This document shows, in pieces, positions 43,032 through 52,454 of a stretch of 64,000 nucleotides of DNA; within the stretch, counting starts at the first letter, position 1, and the number at the start of each line of letters is the position of its first letter. The translations under genes and the position numbers were made by a program. The notes beneath the pieces are model-generated. The model saw only the letters and a program-made list of their open reading frames with translations, was not told where the DNA came from and did no database searches. The stretch lies in the NCBI RefSeq assembly GCF_030818655.1, contig NZ_JAUTAN010000001.1, forward strand, positions 1 through 64,000, given 5' to 3'. The stretch is from Nocardioides zeae. Lineage in GTDB: Bacteria > Actinomycetota > Actinomycetes > Propionibacteriales > Nocardioidaceae.

Positions 43032-43248
43032 CGTCGAGTTGGGTTGGACGGCGCGGCGGGGGCGTCGAGTTGGGTTGGACGGCGCGGCGGGGGCGTCGAG
43101 TTGGGTTGTACGGCGCGGCGTGCGTGTCGAGTTGGGTTGTACGGCGCGGCGGGTGCGTCGAGCTGGGTTGTACGGCGCGGCGTGAGCGTCGAGTTGTCTT
43201 GTACGCCGCGGTGAGGCCATCGAGCTGGGCCTTGTGTGCCTGTGGAAT
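43032..43248. repeat. 31-bp tandem repeat, six copies plus a degenerate seventh
   Basis: Units begin at 43032, 43063, 43094, 43125, 43156, 43187 and 43218, always 31 bp apart. Each opens with (c/t)gtcgag(t/c)tgggttg followed by (g/t)acggcgcggcg and a variable 3-5 nt end; the seventh keeps only the first ~16 bases. The period is not a multiple of three and no gene spans the array. It fills the gap between yidD and the DUF222 gene. Confidence 0.85.
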
Positions 43249-43276
43249 CGCGGTGGCGGGGCAGGTCGGCGAGGCG

Positions 43277-43289
43277 TAGAATCGCACAC
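43277..43289 (+). promoter_or_regulatory. Leaderless promoter -10 of the DUF222 gene
   Basis: TAGAAT (43277-43282), 7 nt, then ATG 43290. This sets the start inside a longer open frame that reaches back into the tandem repeat. Confidence 0.6.
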
Positions 43290-44714
43290 ATGTTCGACCA
43301 CCTTTCGCCTCGTGAGCTGCTGGATGCAGCTGCTGGGGCGGTGCGCGCCCGCCGGTTGGCGGAGGTGGCCGACCTGGAGGTGATCGCGGCGTGGGCTGCG
43401 GTGCACTCCGGGGAGTCGAACCGTGTGCGGAACCCGTTGGTCGACGTGGGTGGGGAGGGGACGCCGCGGGTGCAGGACCACGCCCTCGGGGAGATCGCCC
43501 TCGCCCGCAGCTCGGGTGTGGTCGCGACGATCAACGCCCTCGCGGACGTGCTGGACCTGCAGCACCGGCTGCCGTTGACGTGGGCGGTGGTGCGGCAGGG
43601 GAGCGCGGAGGTGTACGTCGCGCGGAAGGTCGCCCGGATGTCGCGGCATCTGCCGCGTGCGGTGGTCGGAGTCGTCGACTCTGCGGTGGCGCGGATGATC
43701 GCCACCGAGGCACCCGGGCGGGTGCTGACGGTGGCCGAGGGCAAGGTGATCGAGGCCGACCCCGCGCTGCACGAGGAGCGGGTGGAGGAGGAGAAGCGCC
43801 GCCGCTACGTGGGTCTGGGCCGGACCGACGAGTACGGGTTGCGGACGTTGATCGCGCGGCTGGATGCGGGTGATGCGGCGTGGGTGCAGGCCACCGTCAC
43901 CCGGGTCGCGGAGATCCTCACCCCGGGTCACCCGGATGCGACCGCGGACGAGGTCCGTGCGATCGCGCTGGGTTACCTCGCGCGGCCTGCCGAGCTCCTC
44001 GCCCTGCTGGTCGAGCACGAGACCGCCGAGACCGCTGATCCCGCGCAGGCCGGTCCGGTCACCGACGACGAACCCCTCGCGCCCTCGCGCGCGACCGCAC
44101 TCCCCGCCGACGTGCTCGACAAGCTCCACCGCACCGACCTGACGAAGCTGCGGCCGAAGGCGGTCCTCTACGTCCACCTCCACGAAGCCACCCTCCTCGG
44201 GACGAAGGGCGTCGCCCGCGCCGAAGAACTCGGCCCCCGCACCCTCGGCGCCCTCCACCAGCTCCTCGCCACCACCCAGGTCACCGTGAAACCGGTCATC
44301 GACCTGGCCGACGCGGTCCGCACCACCGCCTACGAACACCCCGAAGCCATCAAAGAACGCGTTCACCTCACCACCGGCGGCGACTACTGGCCGTATGCCA
44401 CCTCCACCAGCCGCAACGCCGACTACGACCACCCCACCCCGTTCGACCACGACCCCGAGCGATCCCCCGAAGCACAACAACCAGCCCAGACCGGCACCCA
44501 CAACTCGGGCCTCCTGCAACGCCGCCACCACCGCTGGAAGACCCACGCCGGCTACCAAGCCCGCCAACGCGCGCCGGGCCACTATGTCTGGCTCACCCCG
44601 AACGGTCTCGGCTTCACCATCGACCCGACCGGCACCCACCCCTGCTCCGAGATGGAAGCCCGCCTCCACCTCGCCTTCGCCGCGAGACCGCCTCTGGAAC
44701 AATCCGACGCGTGA
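43290..44714 (+). CDS. DUF222 / 13E12-repeat family protein with HNH-like C-terminus
   Basis: 474 residues. The N-terminal DUF222 helical domain covers about 1-330 ('[15 protein letters not shown]', '[19 protein letters not shown]'). The C-terminal part has an HNH-like 'YDHPTPFD' and '[12 protein letters not shown]' without the Cys pairs of zinc-binding HNH proteins. This is the 13E12 family, multicopy in actinobacteria; in Mycobacterium it forms the REP13E12 repeats. From about 44160 codons ending in A (GAA, CAA, AAA) become more frequent than in neighbours, suggesting recombination or transfer. Its stop overlaps the tsaD start, placing it where tsaB-rimI normally stand. Nuclease activity is unproven. 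Confidence 0.82.
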   Translation: MFDHLSPRELLDAAAGAVRARRLAEVADLEVIAAWAAVHSGESNRVRNPLVDVGGEGTPRVQDHALGEIALARSSGVVATINALADVLDLQHRLPLTWAVVRQGSAEVYVARKVARMSRHLPRAVVGVVDSAVARMIATEAPGRVLTVAEGKVIEADPALHEERVEEEKRRRYVGLGRTDEYGLRTLIARLDAGDAAWVQATVTRVAEILTPGHPDATADEVRAIALGYLARPAELLALLVEHETAETADPAQAGPVTDDEPLAPSRATALPADVLDKLHRTDLTKLRPKAVLYVHLHEATLLGTKGVARAEELGPRTLGALHQLLATTQVTVKPVIDLADAVRTTAYEHPEAIKERVHLTTGGDYWPYATSTSRNADYDHPTPFDHDPERSPEAQQPAQTGTHNSGLLQRRHHRWKTHAGYQARQRAPGHYVWLTPNGLGFTIDPTGTHPCSEMEARLHLAFAARPPLEQSDA

Positions 44715-45754
44715 GCACCGAACCCCTCGTCCTCGGCATCGAGACCTCGTGTGACGAGACGGGCGTCGGGATCGTGCGCGGCACGACGCTGCTGGCCGAC
44801 ACGGTCGCGAGCAGCGTCGAGGAGCACGCGCGGTTCGGCGGCGTCGTCCCGGAGGTCGCCAGCCGCGCCCACCTCGAGGCCATGGTCCCGACGATCGAGC
44901 GCGCCTGCGCGACCGCGGGGATCCGCCCGAGCGACGTCGACGCCATCGCCGTGACGAGCGGCCCCGGCCTCGCAGGAGCGCTCCTGGTCGGCGTCGCGAG
45001 CGCCAAGGCGCTCGCCGTCGGTCTGGGCAAGCCGCTGTACGGCGTCAACCACCTCGCCGCCCACGTCGCCGTCGACCAGCTCGAGCACGGGCCGCTGCCC
45101 GAGCCCTGCATCGCCATGCTGGTCTCGGGCGGTCACTCGAGCCTGCTCAAGGTCACCGACCTCACCCTGGGTGTGGACCCGATGGGCGCCACGATCGACG
45201 ACGCGGCGGGGGAGGCGTTCGACAAGGTCGCCCGCCTGCTCGGCCTGCCGTTCCCGGGTGGCCCGCACGTCGACCGCGCTGCCCGCGACGGCGAGATCAC
45301 GATCGACTTCCCCCGTGGCCTGACGGCCCGTCGCGACCTCGAGCGGCACCGCTTCGACTTCTCGTTCTCCGGCCTCAAGACCGCGGTCGCCCGCTGGGTC
45401 GAGGCGCGCGAGCGCTCCGGCGAGCCCGTCTCGGTGCCCGACGTCGCCGCGAGCTTCCAGGAGGCGGTCTGCGACGTCCTCGTCCGCAAGGCGCTCGACG
45501 CCGCCACCGCGGAGGGGATCGAGGACCTCCTCCTGGGTGGCGGCGTCGCGGCCAACTCCCGCCTGCGCGCGATGGTGCTGGAGCGGGCCGAGCGCGTCGG
45601 CGTACGGGTCCGCATCCCGCGCCCCGGCCTGTGCACCGACAACGGCGCGATGGTCGCTGCGCTCGGCGCGGAGATGGTGGCCCGCGGACGCACCCCCTCC
45701 GCGCTCGACCTGCCCGCCGACTCCTCCCAGCCCGTCACGAGCGTGCTGGTCTGA
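44711..45754 (+). CDS. tsaD: tRNA N6-adenosine threonylcarbamoyltransferase TsaD
   Basis: 347 residues of the Kae1/Qri7 family. 'IETSCDETG' (about 10-18), metal-binding 'HLAAHVAV' (His x3 His, about 115), 'SGGHSSLL' (about 138), '[17 protein letters not shown]' (about 160) and '[11 protein letters not shown]' (about 276) are conserved. TsaD transfers threonylcarbamoyl to A37 of ANN-decoding tRNAs with TsaB and TsaE. GTG 44711 overlaps the DUF222 stop; AACAAT 7 nt upstream may serve as a -10, so it need not depend on the upstream gene. The usual tsaE, tsaB and rimI are not in this window. Confidence 0.95.
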   Translation: MSTEPLVLGIETSCDETGVGIVRGTTLLADTVASSVEEHARFGGVVPEVASRAHLEAMVPTIERACATAGIRPSDVDAIAVTSGPGLAGALLVGVASAKALAVGLGKPLYGVNHLAAHVAVDQLEHGPLPEPCIAMLVSGGHSSLLKVTDLTLGVDPMGATIDDAAGEAFDKVARLLGLPFPGGPHVDRAARDGEITIDFPRGLTARRDLERHRFDFSFSGLKTAVARWVEARERSGEPVSVPDVAASFQEAVCDVLVRKALDAATAEGIEDLLLGGGVAANSRLRAMVLERAERVGVRVRIPRPGLCTDNGAMVAALGAEMVARGRTPSALDLPADSSQPVTSVLV

Positions 45755-45778
45755 GGGGGCCGGCGAGCTCGCGAGGCG

Positions 45779-47074
45779 TCACTTCACGAAGAACCGCCCA
45801 GCCCCGTTGTCCCACTCGGCGTCGTAGTCCTCGATCGGAGCTGCGAGTTCCGCTCGTCCGCTGTCGACATCGATGCGGACGAGGGCGTAGCGAGCCGGGG
45901 CGGTGGACGACATGCTCTGCTGCACCTCGACGATCAGGGAGGACGAACCTTCCCAGGCGCCGCCCCTGACGAACGTCTGAGTGCCCTCCGGGGAGTTGAC
46001 CTGGAGAACGCCGCGACCGTTGCGAGCATCGCGGACGCTGTCGATCAGCCCGCCGGCCTCGGCGTACTGCTCGTACGGGCCCGCGGTCACCCAGCGGCTG
46101 TCACGGTCGAAGAGGCCGTAGGTGGTCGCGCAGGTCTCGGTCGACCACGCGAGGGGAGCATCCTCGCCCGCGGGGTAGACCCCGCGGCACGCCTGGTCGA
46201 GCTCGCCGGTCTCACCCGTGGGACGAGCGACGAGTGAACCGTCCGGCGACACGGCGTCGCTGGGGGTGCGGGAGAGCACCGTGATGATGCCGTCCTGGGT
46301 CAACCGGATCGTTCGGACGGACCGGCCCAGCTCTTGAGCCTCCACGATCACGTCGTCGCCTCGGAACCCGAGGGGCCGGCTGACGGGATCGAAGTTGGGC
46401 CCCGTCGCCAGGGGGCGGCGCCACAGCTCGTCGCCGTCCGCATCGGCGACAACGAGGGTCTCGATACCTCCCTCGCCCGCCCCGATGGACGACTCCACCC
46501 ACGCCACGCGCCCCGTCGCGGGATCGTAGGCCAAGGTGGGGTTCACCAGTCGCTCCTCGTCGAGGCCCGTCAGGATCTCGACCAGCTCGCCCTGGCCGTC
46601 GAGGTGGTAGAGGTCGTACTCACCGCCGCGCCCCGGATCCACTGTCGCCAGCCAGCCGCCCGCGGCGTACGGCACCACATCGCCGAGCGAGCCGGAGATG
46701 GCGTCGAACGGGAGCTCGTACGTCGCCCCGCCGGGAAGGTGCAGCACCCCGTCGAGCCGGTACGGCACCTCGGCCGGGGCCCCCTCCGGAAGGTCGCCGA
46801 GGTCCATCAGGAGGTGCCGCGTGCGATCGGCACTCGCCGTACCACCCGTCACCGGGTCGACCGACCGGTCGCTGGACCCTCCGCCGAGCAGCCCCAGCGG
46901 CGCGACGACGGCGAGCACGACGGCGGCGGCTCCCGCCCCGACCAGAGCGGTGCGGGTGCGCCGGATCCGGCGGGCGCGACCCCGTACGGCGTCGAGGTCG
47001 AGCCGCGGCGTACCGGCGTCCCCGGCGTGCTCGCGCAGGGTGCGGGTCAGCTGGTCGTCCAGGTCGTTCGTCAT
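45779..47074 (-). CDS. Membrane-anchored beta-propeller-like protein, partner of the ECF sigma factor
   Basis: 431 residues. A cytoplasmic N-terminus (1-40) includes 'LDLDAVRGRARRIRRTRT' and precedes one TM helix (about 42-66). The outer part is rich in beta strands with repeated 'PATGRVAWVES', 'GGWLATVDPGRG' type blades. Two cysteines are present ('LDQACRGVY', 'TETCATTYG'). The ATG overlaps the sigma factor stop (ATGA), the layout of SigE-type sigma/anti-sigma-like pairs in Nocardioides and Streptomyces. It lacks a recognisable zinc anti-sigma motif, so an anti-sigma role is only inferred from position and topology. Confidence 0.72.
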   Translation of the reverse strand: MTNDLDDQLTRTLREHAGDAGTPRLDLDAVRGRARRIRRTRTALVGAGAAAVVLAVVAPLGLLGGGSSDRSVDPVTGGTASADRTRHLLMDLGDLPEGAPAEVPYRLDGVLHLPGGATYELPFDAISGSLGDVVPYAAGGWLATVDPGRGGEYDLYHLDGQGELVEILTGLDEERLVNPTLAYDPATGRVAWVESSIGAGEGGIETLVVADADGDELWRRPLATGPNFDPVSRPLGFRGDDVIVEAQELGRSVRTIRLTQDGIITVLSRTPSDAVSPDGSLVARPTGETGELDQACRGVYPAGEDAPLAWSTETCATTYGLFDRDSRWVTAGPYEQYAEAGGLIDSVRDARNGRGVLQVNSPEGTQTFVRGGAWEGSSSLIVEVQQSMSSTAPARYALVRIDVDSGRAELAAPIEDYDAEWDNGAGRFFVK

Positions 47075-47613
47075 CGCTGCTCCTCTCGGAGGTGGGAGGG
47101 GGTCCGGTCCCGCAGGGCCGCGAGCGCGCGGCTGGCCTGCGACTTCACGGTCCCGGGGGAGATCCCGAGGGTGGTGGCGATCTCGGCCTCGCTGAGGCCC
47201 TCGTAGTAGCGCAGCACGATCACCGCGCGCTGCTTGCGGGGCAGGGTCTGCACGAAGGCCCACAACCGCCCGGCGGTGCCGTCGTCGTAGTCGTCGCGGT
47301 GCTGCACGGTGTCGGGCACCTCGGCGGTGCTGGACTCGCGCTTCTTCCACGCGCGCCGCCACAGCGAGTTGTGCTCGTTGACGAGGATCCGTCGCGCGTA
47401 GCCGTCGAGCGACGTCTGCGCCTCGACCTTGTCCCACGCGAGGTACAGCTTCGCCAGTGTCGTCTGCACGAGGTCCTCGGCGGTGTGCCGGTCGCCGCAC
47501 AGCAGGTACGCGGTGCGCAGCAGGCTCGCCTGGCGCGCCGCCATGTAGTCCGCGAACTCCTCGTCACGGCTGCGTCGCCGGGGCGTCGTCAACGTCGCTC
47601 CTGGGGTCGTCAT
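47071..47613 (-). CDS. SigE-family RNA polymerase ECF sigma factor
   Basis: 180 residues. Region 2 lies at about 22-88 ('[20 protein letters not shown]'), with '[20 protein letters not shown]' in region 2.4. Region 4 covers about 120-170 ('[20 protein letters not shown]', '[20 protein letters not shown]'). This is the actinobacterial 'SigE family' ECF group. A GGAGGTGAGAG Shine-Dalgarno lies upstream of the ATG. It is coupled to the membrane partner gene downstream. Divergent from mscR; signal unknown. Confidence 0.9.
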   Translation of the reverse strand: MTTPGATLTTPRRRSRDEEFADYMAARQASLLRTAYLLCGDRHTAEDLVQTTLAKLYLAWDKVEAQTSLDGYARRILVNEHNSLWRRAWKKRESSTAEVPDTVQHRDDYDDGTAGRLWAFVQTLPRKQRAVIVLRYYEGLSEAEIATTLGISPGTVKSQASRALAALRDRTPSHLREEQR

Positions 47614-47720
47614 CTCTCACCTCCATCATTCCGCCACCAAGACGCGACCGTCCTCCGATCGGTTGCATCGGGGAGAATGCGTCGGGTCAGGTCCACGAGC
47701 TCCAGGAGAGGGAGTCCCAC

Positions 47721-48827
47721 ATGCATGAGGTCAAGGCAGTCGTCGCGAAGTCGGTCGGGGAGCCGGTGAGCCTGGAGACGATCCTGGTGCCCGACCCGGG
47801 GCCGGGCGAGGCGCTGGTGCAGGTGCAGGCGTGCGGGGTGTGCCACACGGACCTGCACTACCGCGAGGGTGGGATCAACGACGAGTTCCCGTTCCTGCTG
47901 GGCCACGAGGCCGCAGGTGTCGTGGAGGCGGTCGGCGAGGGCGTCACGGCGGTCGCGCCGGGTGACTTCGTGGTGCTGAACTGGCGCGCGGTGTGCGGCG
48001 ACTGTCGCGCGTGCGACCGCGGCGAGCCGCAGTACTGCTTCAACACCCACAACGCGACGCAGAAGATGACGCTGGCGGACGGTACGCCGCTGTCGCCGGC
48101 CCTGGGCATCGGGGCGTTCGCCGAGAAGACGCTGGTGGCCGCGGGGCAGTGCACGAAGGTCGACCCGGAGGCCCGTCCGGCTGCCGTGGGCCTGCTGGGC
48201 TGCGGCGTGATGGCCGGCATCGGTGCCGCGATCAACACCGGCAACGTGTCGCGCGGCGACGTCGTGGCCGTCATCGGCTGCGGCGGTGTCGGCGTGGCCG
48301 CGATCGCGGGCGCGGCGCTGGCGGGTGCGGGCACGATCATCGCGGTCGACATCGACGACAAGAAGCTCGAGGGCGCGAGGAAGCTGGGCGCCACCCACAC
48401 GGTGAACTCGAAGGAGACCGATGCGGTCGCGGCGATCAAGGCGATCGCGGGCGCGGCGGCGGGTCACGAGGGCGCGGACGGTGCGGACGTGGTGATCGAG
48501 GCGGTCGGTCGTCCCGAGACCTGGGAGCAGGCCTTCTACGCCCGCGACCTGGCCGGCACGGTGGTCCTGGTCGGCGTGCCGACGCCGGACATGAAGGTCC
48601 CGCAGATCCCGCTGATCGACGTGTTCGGTCGCGGTGGGTCGCTGAAGTCGAGCTGGTACGGCGACTGCCTGCCCAACCGCGACTTCCCGATGCTGGTCGA
48701 CCTCTACCGCCAGGGCCGTCTCGACCTCGACGCGTTCGTGACCGAGGAGATCGGGATCGAGGACGTCGAGGCCGCGTTCGAGAAGATGCACCACGGCGAG
48801 GTCCTGCGCAGCGTGGTGGTCCTCTGA
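47721..48827 (+). CDS. mscR: S-(hydroxymethyl)mycothiol dehydrogenase (mycothiol-dependent formaldehyde dehydrogenase)
   Basis: 368 residues, zinc medium-chain dehydrogenase. Catalytic zinc ligand '[14 protein letters not shown]' (about 38), 'LLGHEAAG' (His, about 61), structural zinc cysteines in '[15 protein letters not shown]' (about 95-110) and Rossmann '[14 protein letters not shown]' (about 187). Its sequence follows Mycobacterium MscR (Rv2259) almost end to end, including 'SSWYGDCLP'. It oxidises the formaldehyde-mycothiol adduct and can reduce S-nitrosomycothiol. GGAGAGGGAG precedes the ATG. Overlaps the MBL gene (TGATG), as in the Rv2259-Rv2260 pair. Confidence 0.93.
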   Translation: MHEVKAVVAKSVGEPVSLETILVPDPGPGEALVQVQACGVCHTDLHYREGGINDEFPFLLGHEAAGVVEAVGEGVTAVAPGDFVVLNWRAVCGDCRACDRGEPQYCFNTHNATQKMTLADGTPLSPALGIGAFAEKTLVAAGQCTKVDPEARPAAVGLLGCGVMAGIGAAINTGNVSRGDVVAVIGCGGVGVAAIAGAALAGAGTIIAVDIDDKKLEGARKLGATHTVNSKETDAVAAIKAIAGAAAGHEGADGADVVIEAVGRPETWEQAFYARDLAGTVVLVGVPTPDMKVPQIPLIDVFGRGGSLKSSWYGDCLPNRDFPMLVDLYRQGRLDLDAFVTEEIGIEDVEAAFEKMHHGEVLRSVVVL

Positions 48828-49471
48828 TGGCGAGCTCCCACCACGCCGCCGGCGGCGCCCGCGTGGACCACGGCGTCGTCGCGGGCACGTTCAGCCTGGA
48901 CGGGGAGACGTACGACGTCGACAACAACATCTGGGTCGTGGGTGACGACTCCGAGGTGGTCGTGATCGACGCCCCGCACGACGTCGAGGCCATCCTCGGC
49001 GTCGTCGGGGACCGCAGGGTCAAGGCCATCGTGTGCACCCACGCCCACGACGACCACGTCCGCGTCGCGCCCGAGCTCCGCAAGCGCACGAGCGCGCCGA
49101 TCCTGCTGCACCCCGACGACCGGCCGCTGTGGGAGCTGACCCACGGCACCGGCGAGCACGGCGAGCTCTGGGACGTCGACCTCTCCGACGGCCAGGAGAT
49201 CGCGGTCGGGGGCACGACCCTGACCGTGCTGCACACCCCGGGCCACGCCCCGGGCGCGGTCTGCCTGCACGCCCCCGAGCTCGGTGTCGTCTTCACCGGC
49301 GACACCTTGTTCAACGGCGGCCCGGGGGCCACCGGCCGGTCCTACTCCGACCGCCCCACCATCGAGGCATCGATCAAGGCACGGCTCTTCGCCCTGCCCG
49401 GCGACACGGTCGTCCACACCGGTCACGGCGACGACACGACGATCGCCGCGGAGATGACGAACCTCACCTGA
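48827..49471 (+). CDS. MBL-fold metallo-hydrolase coupled to mscR
   Basis: 214 residues, metallo-beta-lactamase fold. Metal ligands are 'CTHAHDDHV' (HxHxDH, about 68), 'TPGHAPG' (about 138), 'FTGDTLF' (about 159) and 'HTGHGDDT' (about 197), all present. The family includes glyoxalase II and the Rv2260-like proteins encoded beside mscR. It is a likely thioesterase for S-formylmycothiol or a related mycothiol ester. Its ATG overlaps the mscR stop, so expression is linked. Confidence 0.88.
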   Translation: MASSHHAAGGARVDHGVVAGTFSLDGETYDVDNNIWVVGDDSEVVVIDAPHDVEAILGVVGDRRVKAIVCTHAHDDHVRVAPELRKRTSAPILLHPDDRPLWELTHGTGEHGELWDVDLSDGQEIAVGGTTLTVLHTPGHAPGAVCLHAPELGVVFTGDTLFNGGPGATGRSYSDRPTIEASIKARLFALPGDTVVHTGHGDDTTIAAEMTNLT

Positions 49472-49496
49472 CCGAGCGCTCGGTCCGTCGCCCGTC

Positions 49497-49509
49497 TAGG
49501 GTGGGCGAC
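49497..49509 (+). promoter_or_regulatory. Leaderless promoter -10
   Basis: TAGGGT (49497-49502), 7 nt, then GTG 49510. Confidence 0.55.
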
Positions 49510-49995
49510 GTGACCGAGCGCCTCGAGACCACCCGCGTGATCGCCGCCCCGGCGAGCGCGATCTTCGACGTCCTCACCGATCCCGAGGGCCACGTCGACA
49601 TCGACTCCTCCGGCATGCTCCAGTCGGCGAGCGGGGACCGCCCGCGCGCCGTCGGTGACACCTTCGTCGTCCACATGGACCGCGAGGCGCTCGGCGACCT
49701 CCCCGAGATGGGGGAGTACGACGTCACGGTCGTCATCGAGACCCTCGAGCCCGATCGGGAGGTGGCCTGGCGCATCGTCGGCACCATCAAGCCGCCGATC
49801 GGTCACGTCTACGGCTACCGCCTCGAGCCGACGGAACCGTCCGAGGACGGCTCCGCGCGCACCCTCGTGACCAGCTACTACGACTGGTCGAACGCCCACG
49901 ACCGGTGGAAGAAGATCTTCCCCGTCATCTCCGAGCAGCACCTCAAGGGCACGCTCGGCATCCTCGCCCGCGTCGTCGCCCGTCGCGCCCGCTGA
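49510..49995 (+). CDS. SRPBCC (START-like) family protein
   Basis: 161 residues with a polyketide cyclase/dehydrase-type hydrophobic-cavity fold. 'TTRVIAAPASAIFDVLTDPE' at the N-terminus and 'EPDREVAWRIVG' near 80 are typical strands, and a long C-terminal helix follows ('FPVISEQHLKGTLGILARV'). Such proteins bind lipids, polyketides or other hydrophobic ligands. No specific role can be assigned. GTG 49510 is set by the promoter position and the homology start. Confidence 0.8.
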   Translation: MTERLETTRVIAAPASAIFDVLTDPEGHVDIDSSGMLQSASGDRPRAVGDTFVVHMDREALGDLPEMGEYDVTVVIETLEPDREVAWRIVGTIKPPIGHVYGYRLEPTEPSEDGSARTLVTSYYDWSNAHDRWKKIFPVISEQHLKGTLGILARVVARRAR

Positions 49996-50029
49996 ACTCC
50001 CGCCCCCACCGACAGACACAGGAGCCCCC

Positions 50030-51247
50030 ATGCCCGAAGCCGTCATCGTCTCCACCGCCCGCTCGCCCATCGGCCGTGCCGGCAAGGGGTCGCTCAAGGA
50101 CATGCGTCCCGACGACCTGGCCGTGCAGATGGTCGAGGCCGCGCTCGCGAAGGTCCCCGAGCTCGACCGCGCGGACATCGTCGACCTCGCCCTCGGCGTC
50201 GGCCAGCCCGCCGGCGAGTCGGGCAACAACCTGGCCCGCATCGTCGCCGTGCTCGCCGGGATGGACCACCTCCCCGGCGTGACGGTCAACCGCTACTGCT
50301 CGTCGAGCCTGCAGACGACCCGCATGGCGTTCCACGCCATCAAGGCCGGCGAGGGCGACGTCTTCCTGTCGGGCGGCGTGGAGACGGTCAGCCGCTTCGG
50401 CGCCGGGTTCGCCGACGACCCCGCCGCCCAGAACCCCGTCTTCGCCGAGGCCGTCCGCCGCACCGAGGCCCGCGCGACCGGCGGTGCCGACGTGTGGCGC
50501 GACCCGCGCGAGGACGGCACGCTGCCCGACGCCTACATCGCGATGGGCCAGACCGCGGAGAACGTCGCCCAGAAGCTCGGCATGAGCCGCGAGGAGCAGG
50601 ACCGCTTCGCCGTCCGCAGCCAGAACCTCACCGAGGAGGCCATCGCCAGCGGCTTCTGGGCCACCGACATCACCCCGGTGACCCTGCCGGACGGCACCGT
50701 CGTCTCGACCGACGACGGTCCGCGGGCGGGCACGACGTACGAGGCCATCAGCCAGCTCAAGCCCGTCTTCCGCCCCGACGGCACGGTCACGGCGGGCAAC
50801 GCCTGCCCGCTCAACGACGGCGCCGCGGCCCTCGTGATCATGAGCGACACGAAGGCGAAGGAGCTGGGCCTCACCCCGCTCGCGCGCATCGTCTCCACCG
50901 CCGTCACCGGCCTCTCGCCCGAGATCATGGGCCTCGGTCCGGTCGAGGCGATCCCGGCCGCGCTGCGCAACGCGGGCATGGGCGTGGGCGACATCGACCT
51001 GTTCGAGATCAACGAGGCGTTCGCCGTGCAGGCGCTCGGCTCGGCGCAGCAGATCGGGATCGACGTCGACAAGCTCAACGTCAACGGCGGCGCGATCGCC
51101 GTCGGTCACCCCTTCGGCATGACGGGTGCCCGCATCACGAGCACCCTCATCAACTCCCTGCGGTGGCACGACAAGCAGTTCGGCGTCGAGTCGATGTGCG
51201 TCGGCGGCGGCCAGGGCATGGCGATGGTCATCGAGCGCCTCTCCTAG
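50030..51247 (+). CDS. Acetyl-CoA C-acyltransferase (thiolase)
   Basis: 405 residues. Nucleophilic Cys in 'NRYCSSSLQTTR' (about 87-98), the 'LFEINEAFAVQ' His/Glu region near 324, 'NGGAIAVGHPFGMTGARI' near 352 and the second Cys in 'SMCVGGGQGMA' near 390. This is the degradative/FadA-like thiolase group. It catalyses cleavage or formation of 3-oxoacyl-CoA. CAGGAGCCCCC precedes the ATG. Its TAG stop shares CTAG with the stop of the convergent methyltransferase gene. Confidence 0.9.
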   Translation: MPEAVIVSTARSPIGRAGKGSLKDMRPDDLAVQMVEAALAKVPELDRADIVDLALGVGQPAGESGNNLARIVAVLAGMDHLPGVTVNRYCSSSLQTTRMAFHAIKAGEGDVFLSGGVETVSRFGAGFADDPAAQNPVFAEAVRRTEARATGGADVWRDPREDGTLPDAYIAMGQTAENVAQKLGMSREEQDRFAVRSQNLTEEAIASGFWATDITPVTLPDGTVVSTDDGPRAGTTYEAISQLKPVFRPDGTVTAGNACPLNDGAAALVIMSDTKAKELGLTPLARIVSTAVTGLSPEIMGLGPVEAIPAALRNAGMGVGDIDLFEINEAFAVQALGSAQQIGIDVDKLNVNGGAIAVGHPFGMTGARITSTLINSLRWHDKQFGVESMCVGGGQGMAMVIERLS

Positions 51248-52440
51248 ACCGGGCGCACGAGCAGCGCCGTACCCTCCCCGGCCACCCGGGTGAGCACCAC
51301 CGTCGCCTCGGCGTCGCCCCGGAGCGCCAGCCGCTTGCGCAGCTGCTCCGGGACGACGTCGACGCCGCGCTTCTTGATGGTGAGCCGCCCGACGCCGCGC
51401 TCGCGGAGCGCGGCGCGGAGCGCCTTCTCGCGGTAGGGCAGCTCCTCCACCACCTCGTACGTCGCGGCGAACGGCGTGCGGAACCCGGCGTCCGAGGTCA
51501 CGTAGGCGATGTGCTCGTCGAGCAGGCCGCCCTCGACGGCCCCGGCCACGGCCGTGACGAGACCGGCGCGGATGACCGCACCGTCGGGCTCGTAGAGGTA
51601 GCGGCCGATCCCGCGGACGGGACGCTCGGCGCCGTCGTGGGGGTCGTCCTCCTCCGTGAGCGTCGCGAGCCCCTCGGCCCGCAGCACGGTCGCGCGCCGC
51701 CGGCTGACCGCGAGGTGGGGTGACCAGAGCACCGCCTCCTTCACCTCGCCGCGGTCGCTGACCCACTCCGCCTCGACGCCGTCGGGGACGAGGTCGTGGG
51801 GGAGGCCCGGCGCGAGCTTCGCGACGGCCGGGCGGCTCGTGAGCAGGCCCGCGACGAAGTCCCACGAGGGCACCCAGGCATCGGCGTCGAAGACGCGGCC
51901 GCGGCCGTCCCGCCGAGCGGGGTCGACGGCGGCGACCCCGAACCCGCCGAGGGGCAGCGTCGTCGCGTCCGCGACGGTGACCGCCCCCTCGAGCCCGAGG
52001 GCGGCCAGGTTCGCCTCGGCGATCGCCACGCGCAGCGGGTCGAGGTCCACCCCCGCCGCGACGAGCCCGGCGCGGGCCAGGGCGGTGAGGTCGCCACCGA
52101 TGCCGCAGCCGAGGTCGACGACGGACGAGGGCCGGGCCGCGGCGAGCCGGGCGGCCCGGTGGTCGGCCACGGAGCGGCGGGTCGCCTGCTCGAGCCCGTC
52201 GGGCGTGAAGAACATCCGCAGCGCGTCCTCGCCGAACTTCGCGACACCGCGTACGCGGAGCCCGACCTGGGTCAGCGCGGCGGCGGAGCGCTCGGGGTCC
52301 GGCTCGGTGCGCCGCACCGCGGCCGCCGCGCGCACCGGGTCGCCGTCGGCGTCGGCGTACGCCCGGGAGGCCACGTCCAGCAGCGTGCGCCCGTCGTGCG
52401 TCAGCAGCCACCGGAAGGTCTCGAGGTCCACGTCGTCCAT
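51244..52440 (-). CDS. Class I SAM-dependent methyltransferase with THUMP-like domain
   Basis: 398 residues. The SAM-binding 'VVDLGCGIGGDLTALARAG' lies near 105-123, 'GVDLDPLRVAIAEANLAALG' near 127 and a 'AAVDPARRDGRG' (DPxR) motif near 163, as in nucleic-acid or protein methyltransferases. The C-terminal ~80 residues resemble the THUMP-like domain ('ALRERGVGRLTIKKRGVDV'). Actinobacterial members commonly flank groES/groEL. It starts 199 nt before groES on the opposite strand. Substrate unknown, possibly RNA. Confidence 0.8.
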   Translation of the reverse strand: MDDVDLETFRWLLTHDGRTLLDVASRAYADADGDPVRAAAAVRRTEPDPERSAAALTQVGLRVRGVAKFGEDALRMFFTPDGLEQATRRSVADHRAARLAAARPSSVVDLGCGIGGDLTALARAGLVAAGVDLDPLRVAIAEANLAALGLEGAVTVADATTLPLGGFGVAAVDPARRDGRGRVFDADAWVPSWDFVAGLLTSRPAVAKLAPGLPHDLVPDGVEAEWVSDRGEVKEAVLWSPHLAVSRRRATVLRAEGLATLTEEDDPHDGAERPVRGIGRYLYEPDGAVIRAGLVTAVAGAVEGGLLDEHIAYVTSDAGFRTPFAATYEVVEELPYREKALRAALRERGVGRLTIKKRGVDVVPEQLRKRLALRGDAEATVVLTRVAGEGTALLVRPV

Positions 52441-52454
52441 CCTCCCAGACACTT

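Noticed and set aside
43032..43248. CRISPR array
   Set aside because: Units are contiguous 31-bp direct repeats without unique spacers and no cas genes are near.
42868..43287. Minus-strand reading frame through the tandem repeat giving a Pro/Arg/Asn/Gln repeat protein
   Set aside because: A 31-bp period cycles the frame, the translation is only the repeat, and no ribosome binding site or -10 was found.
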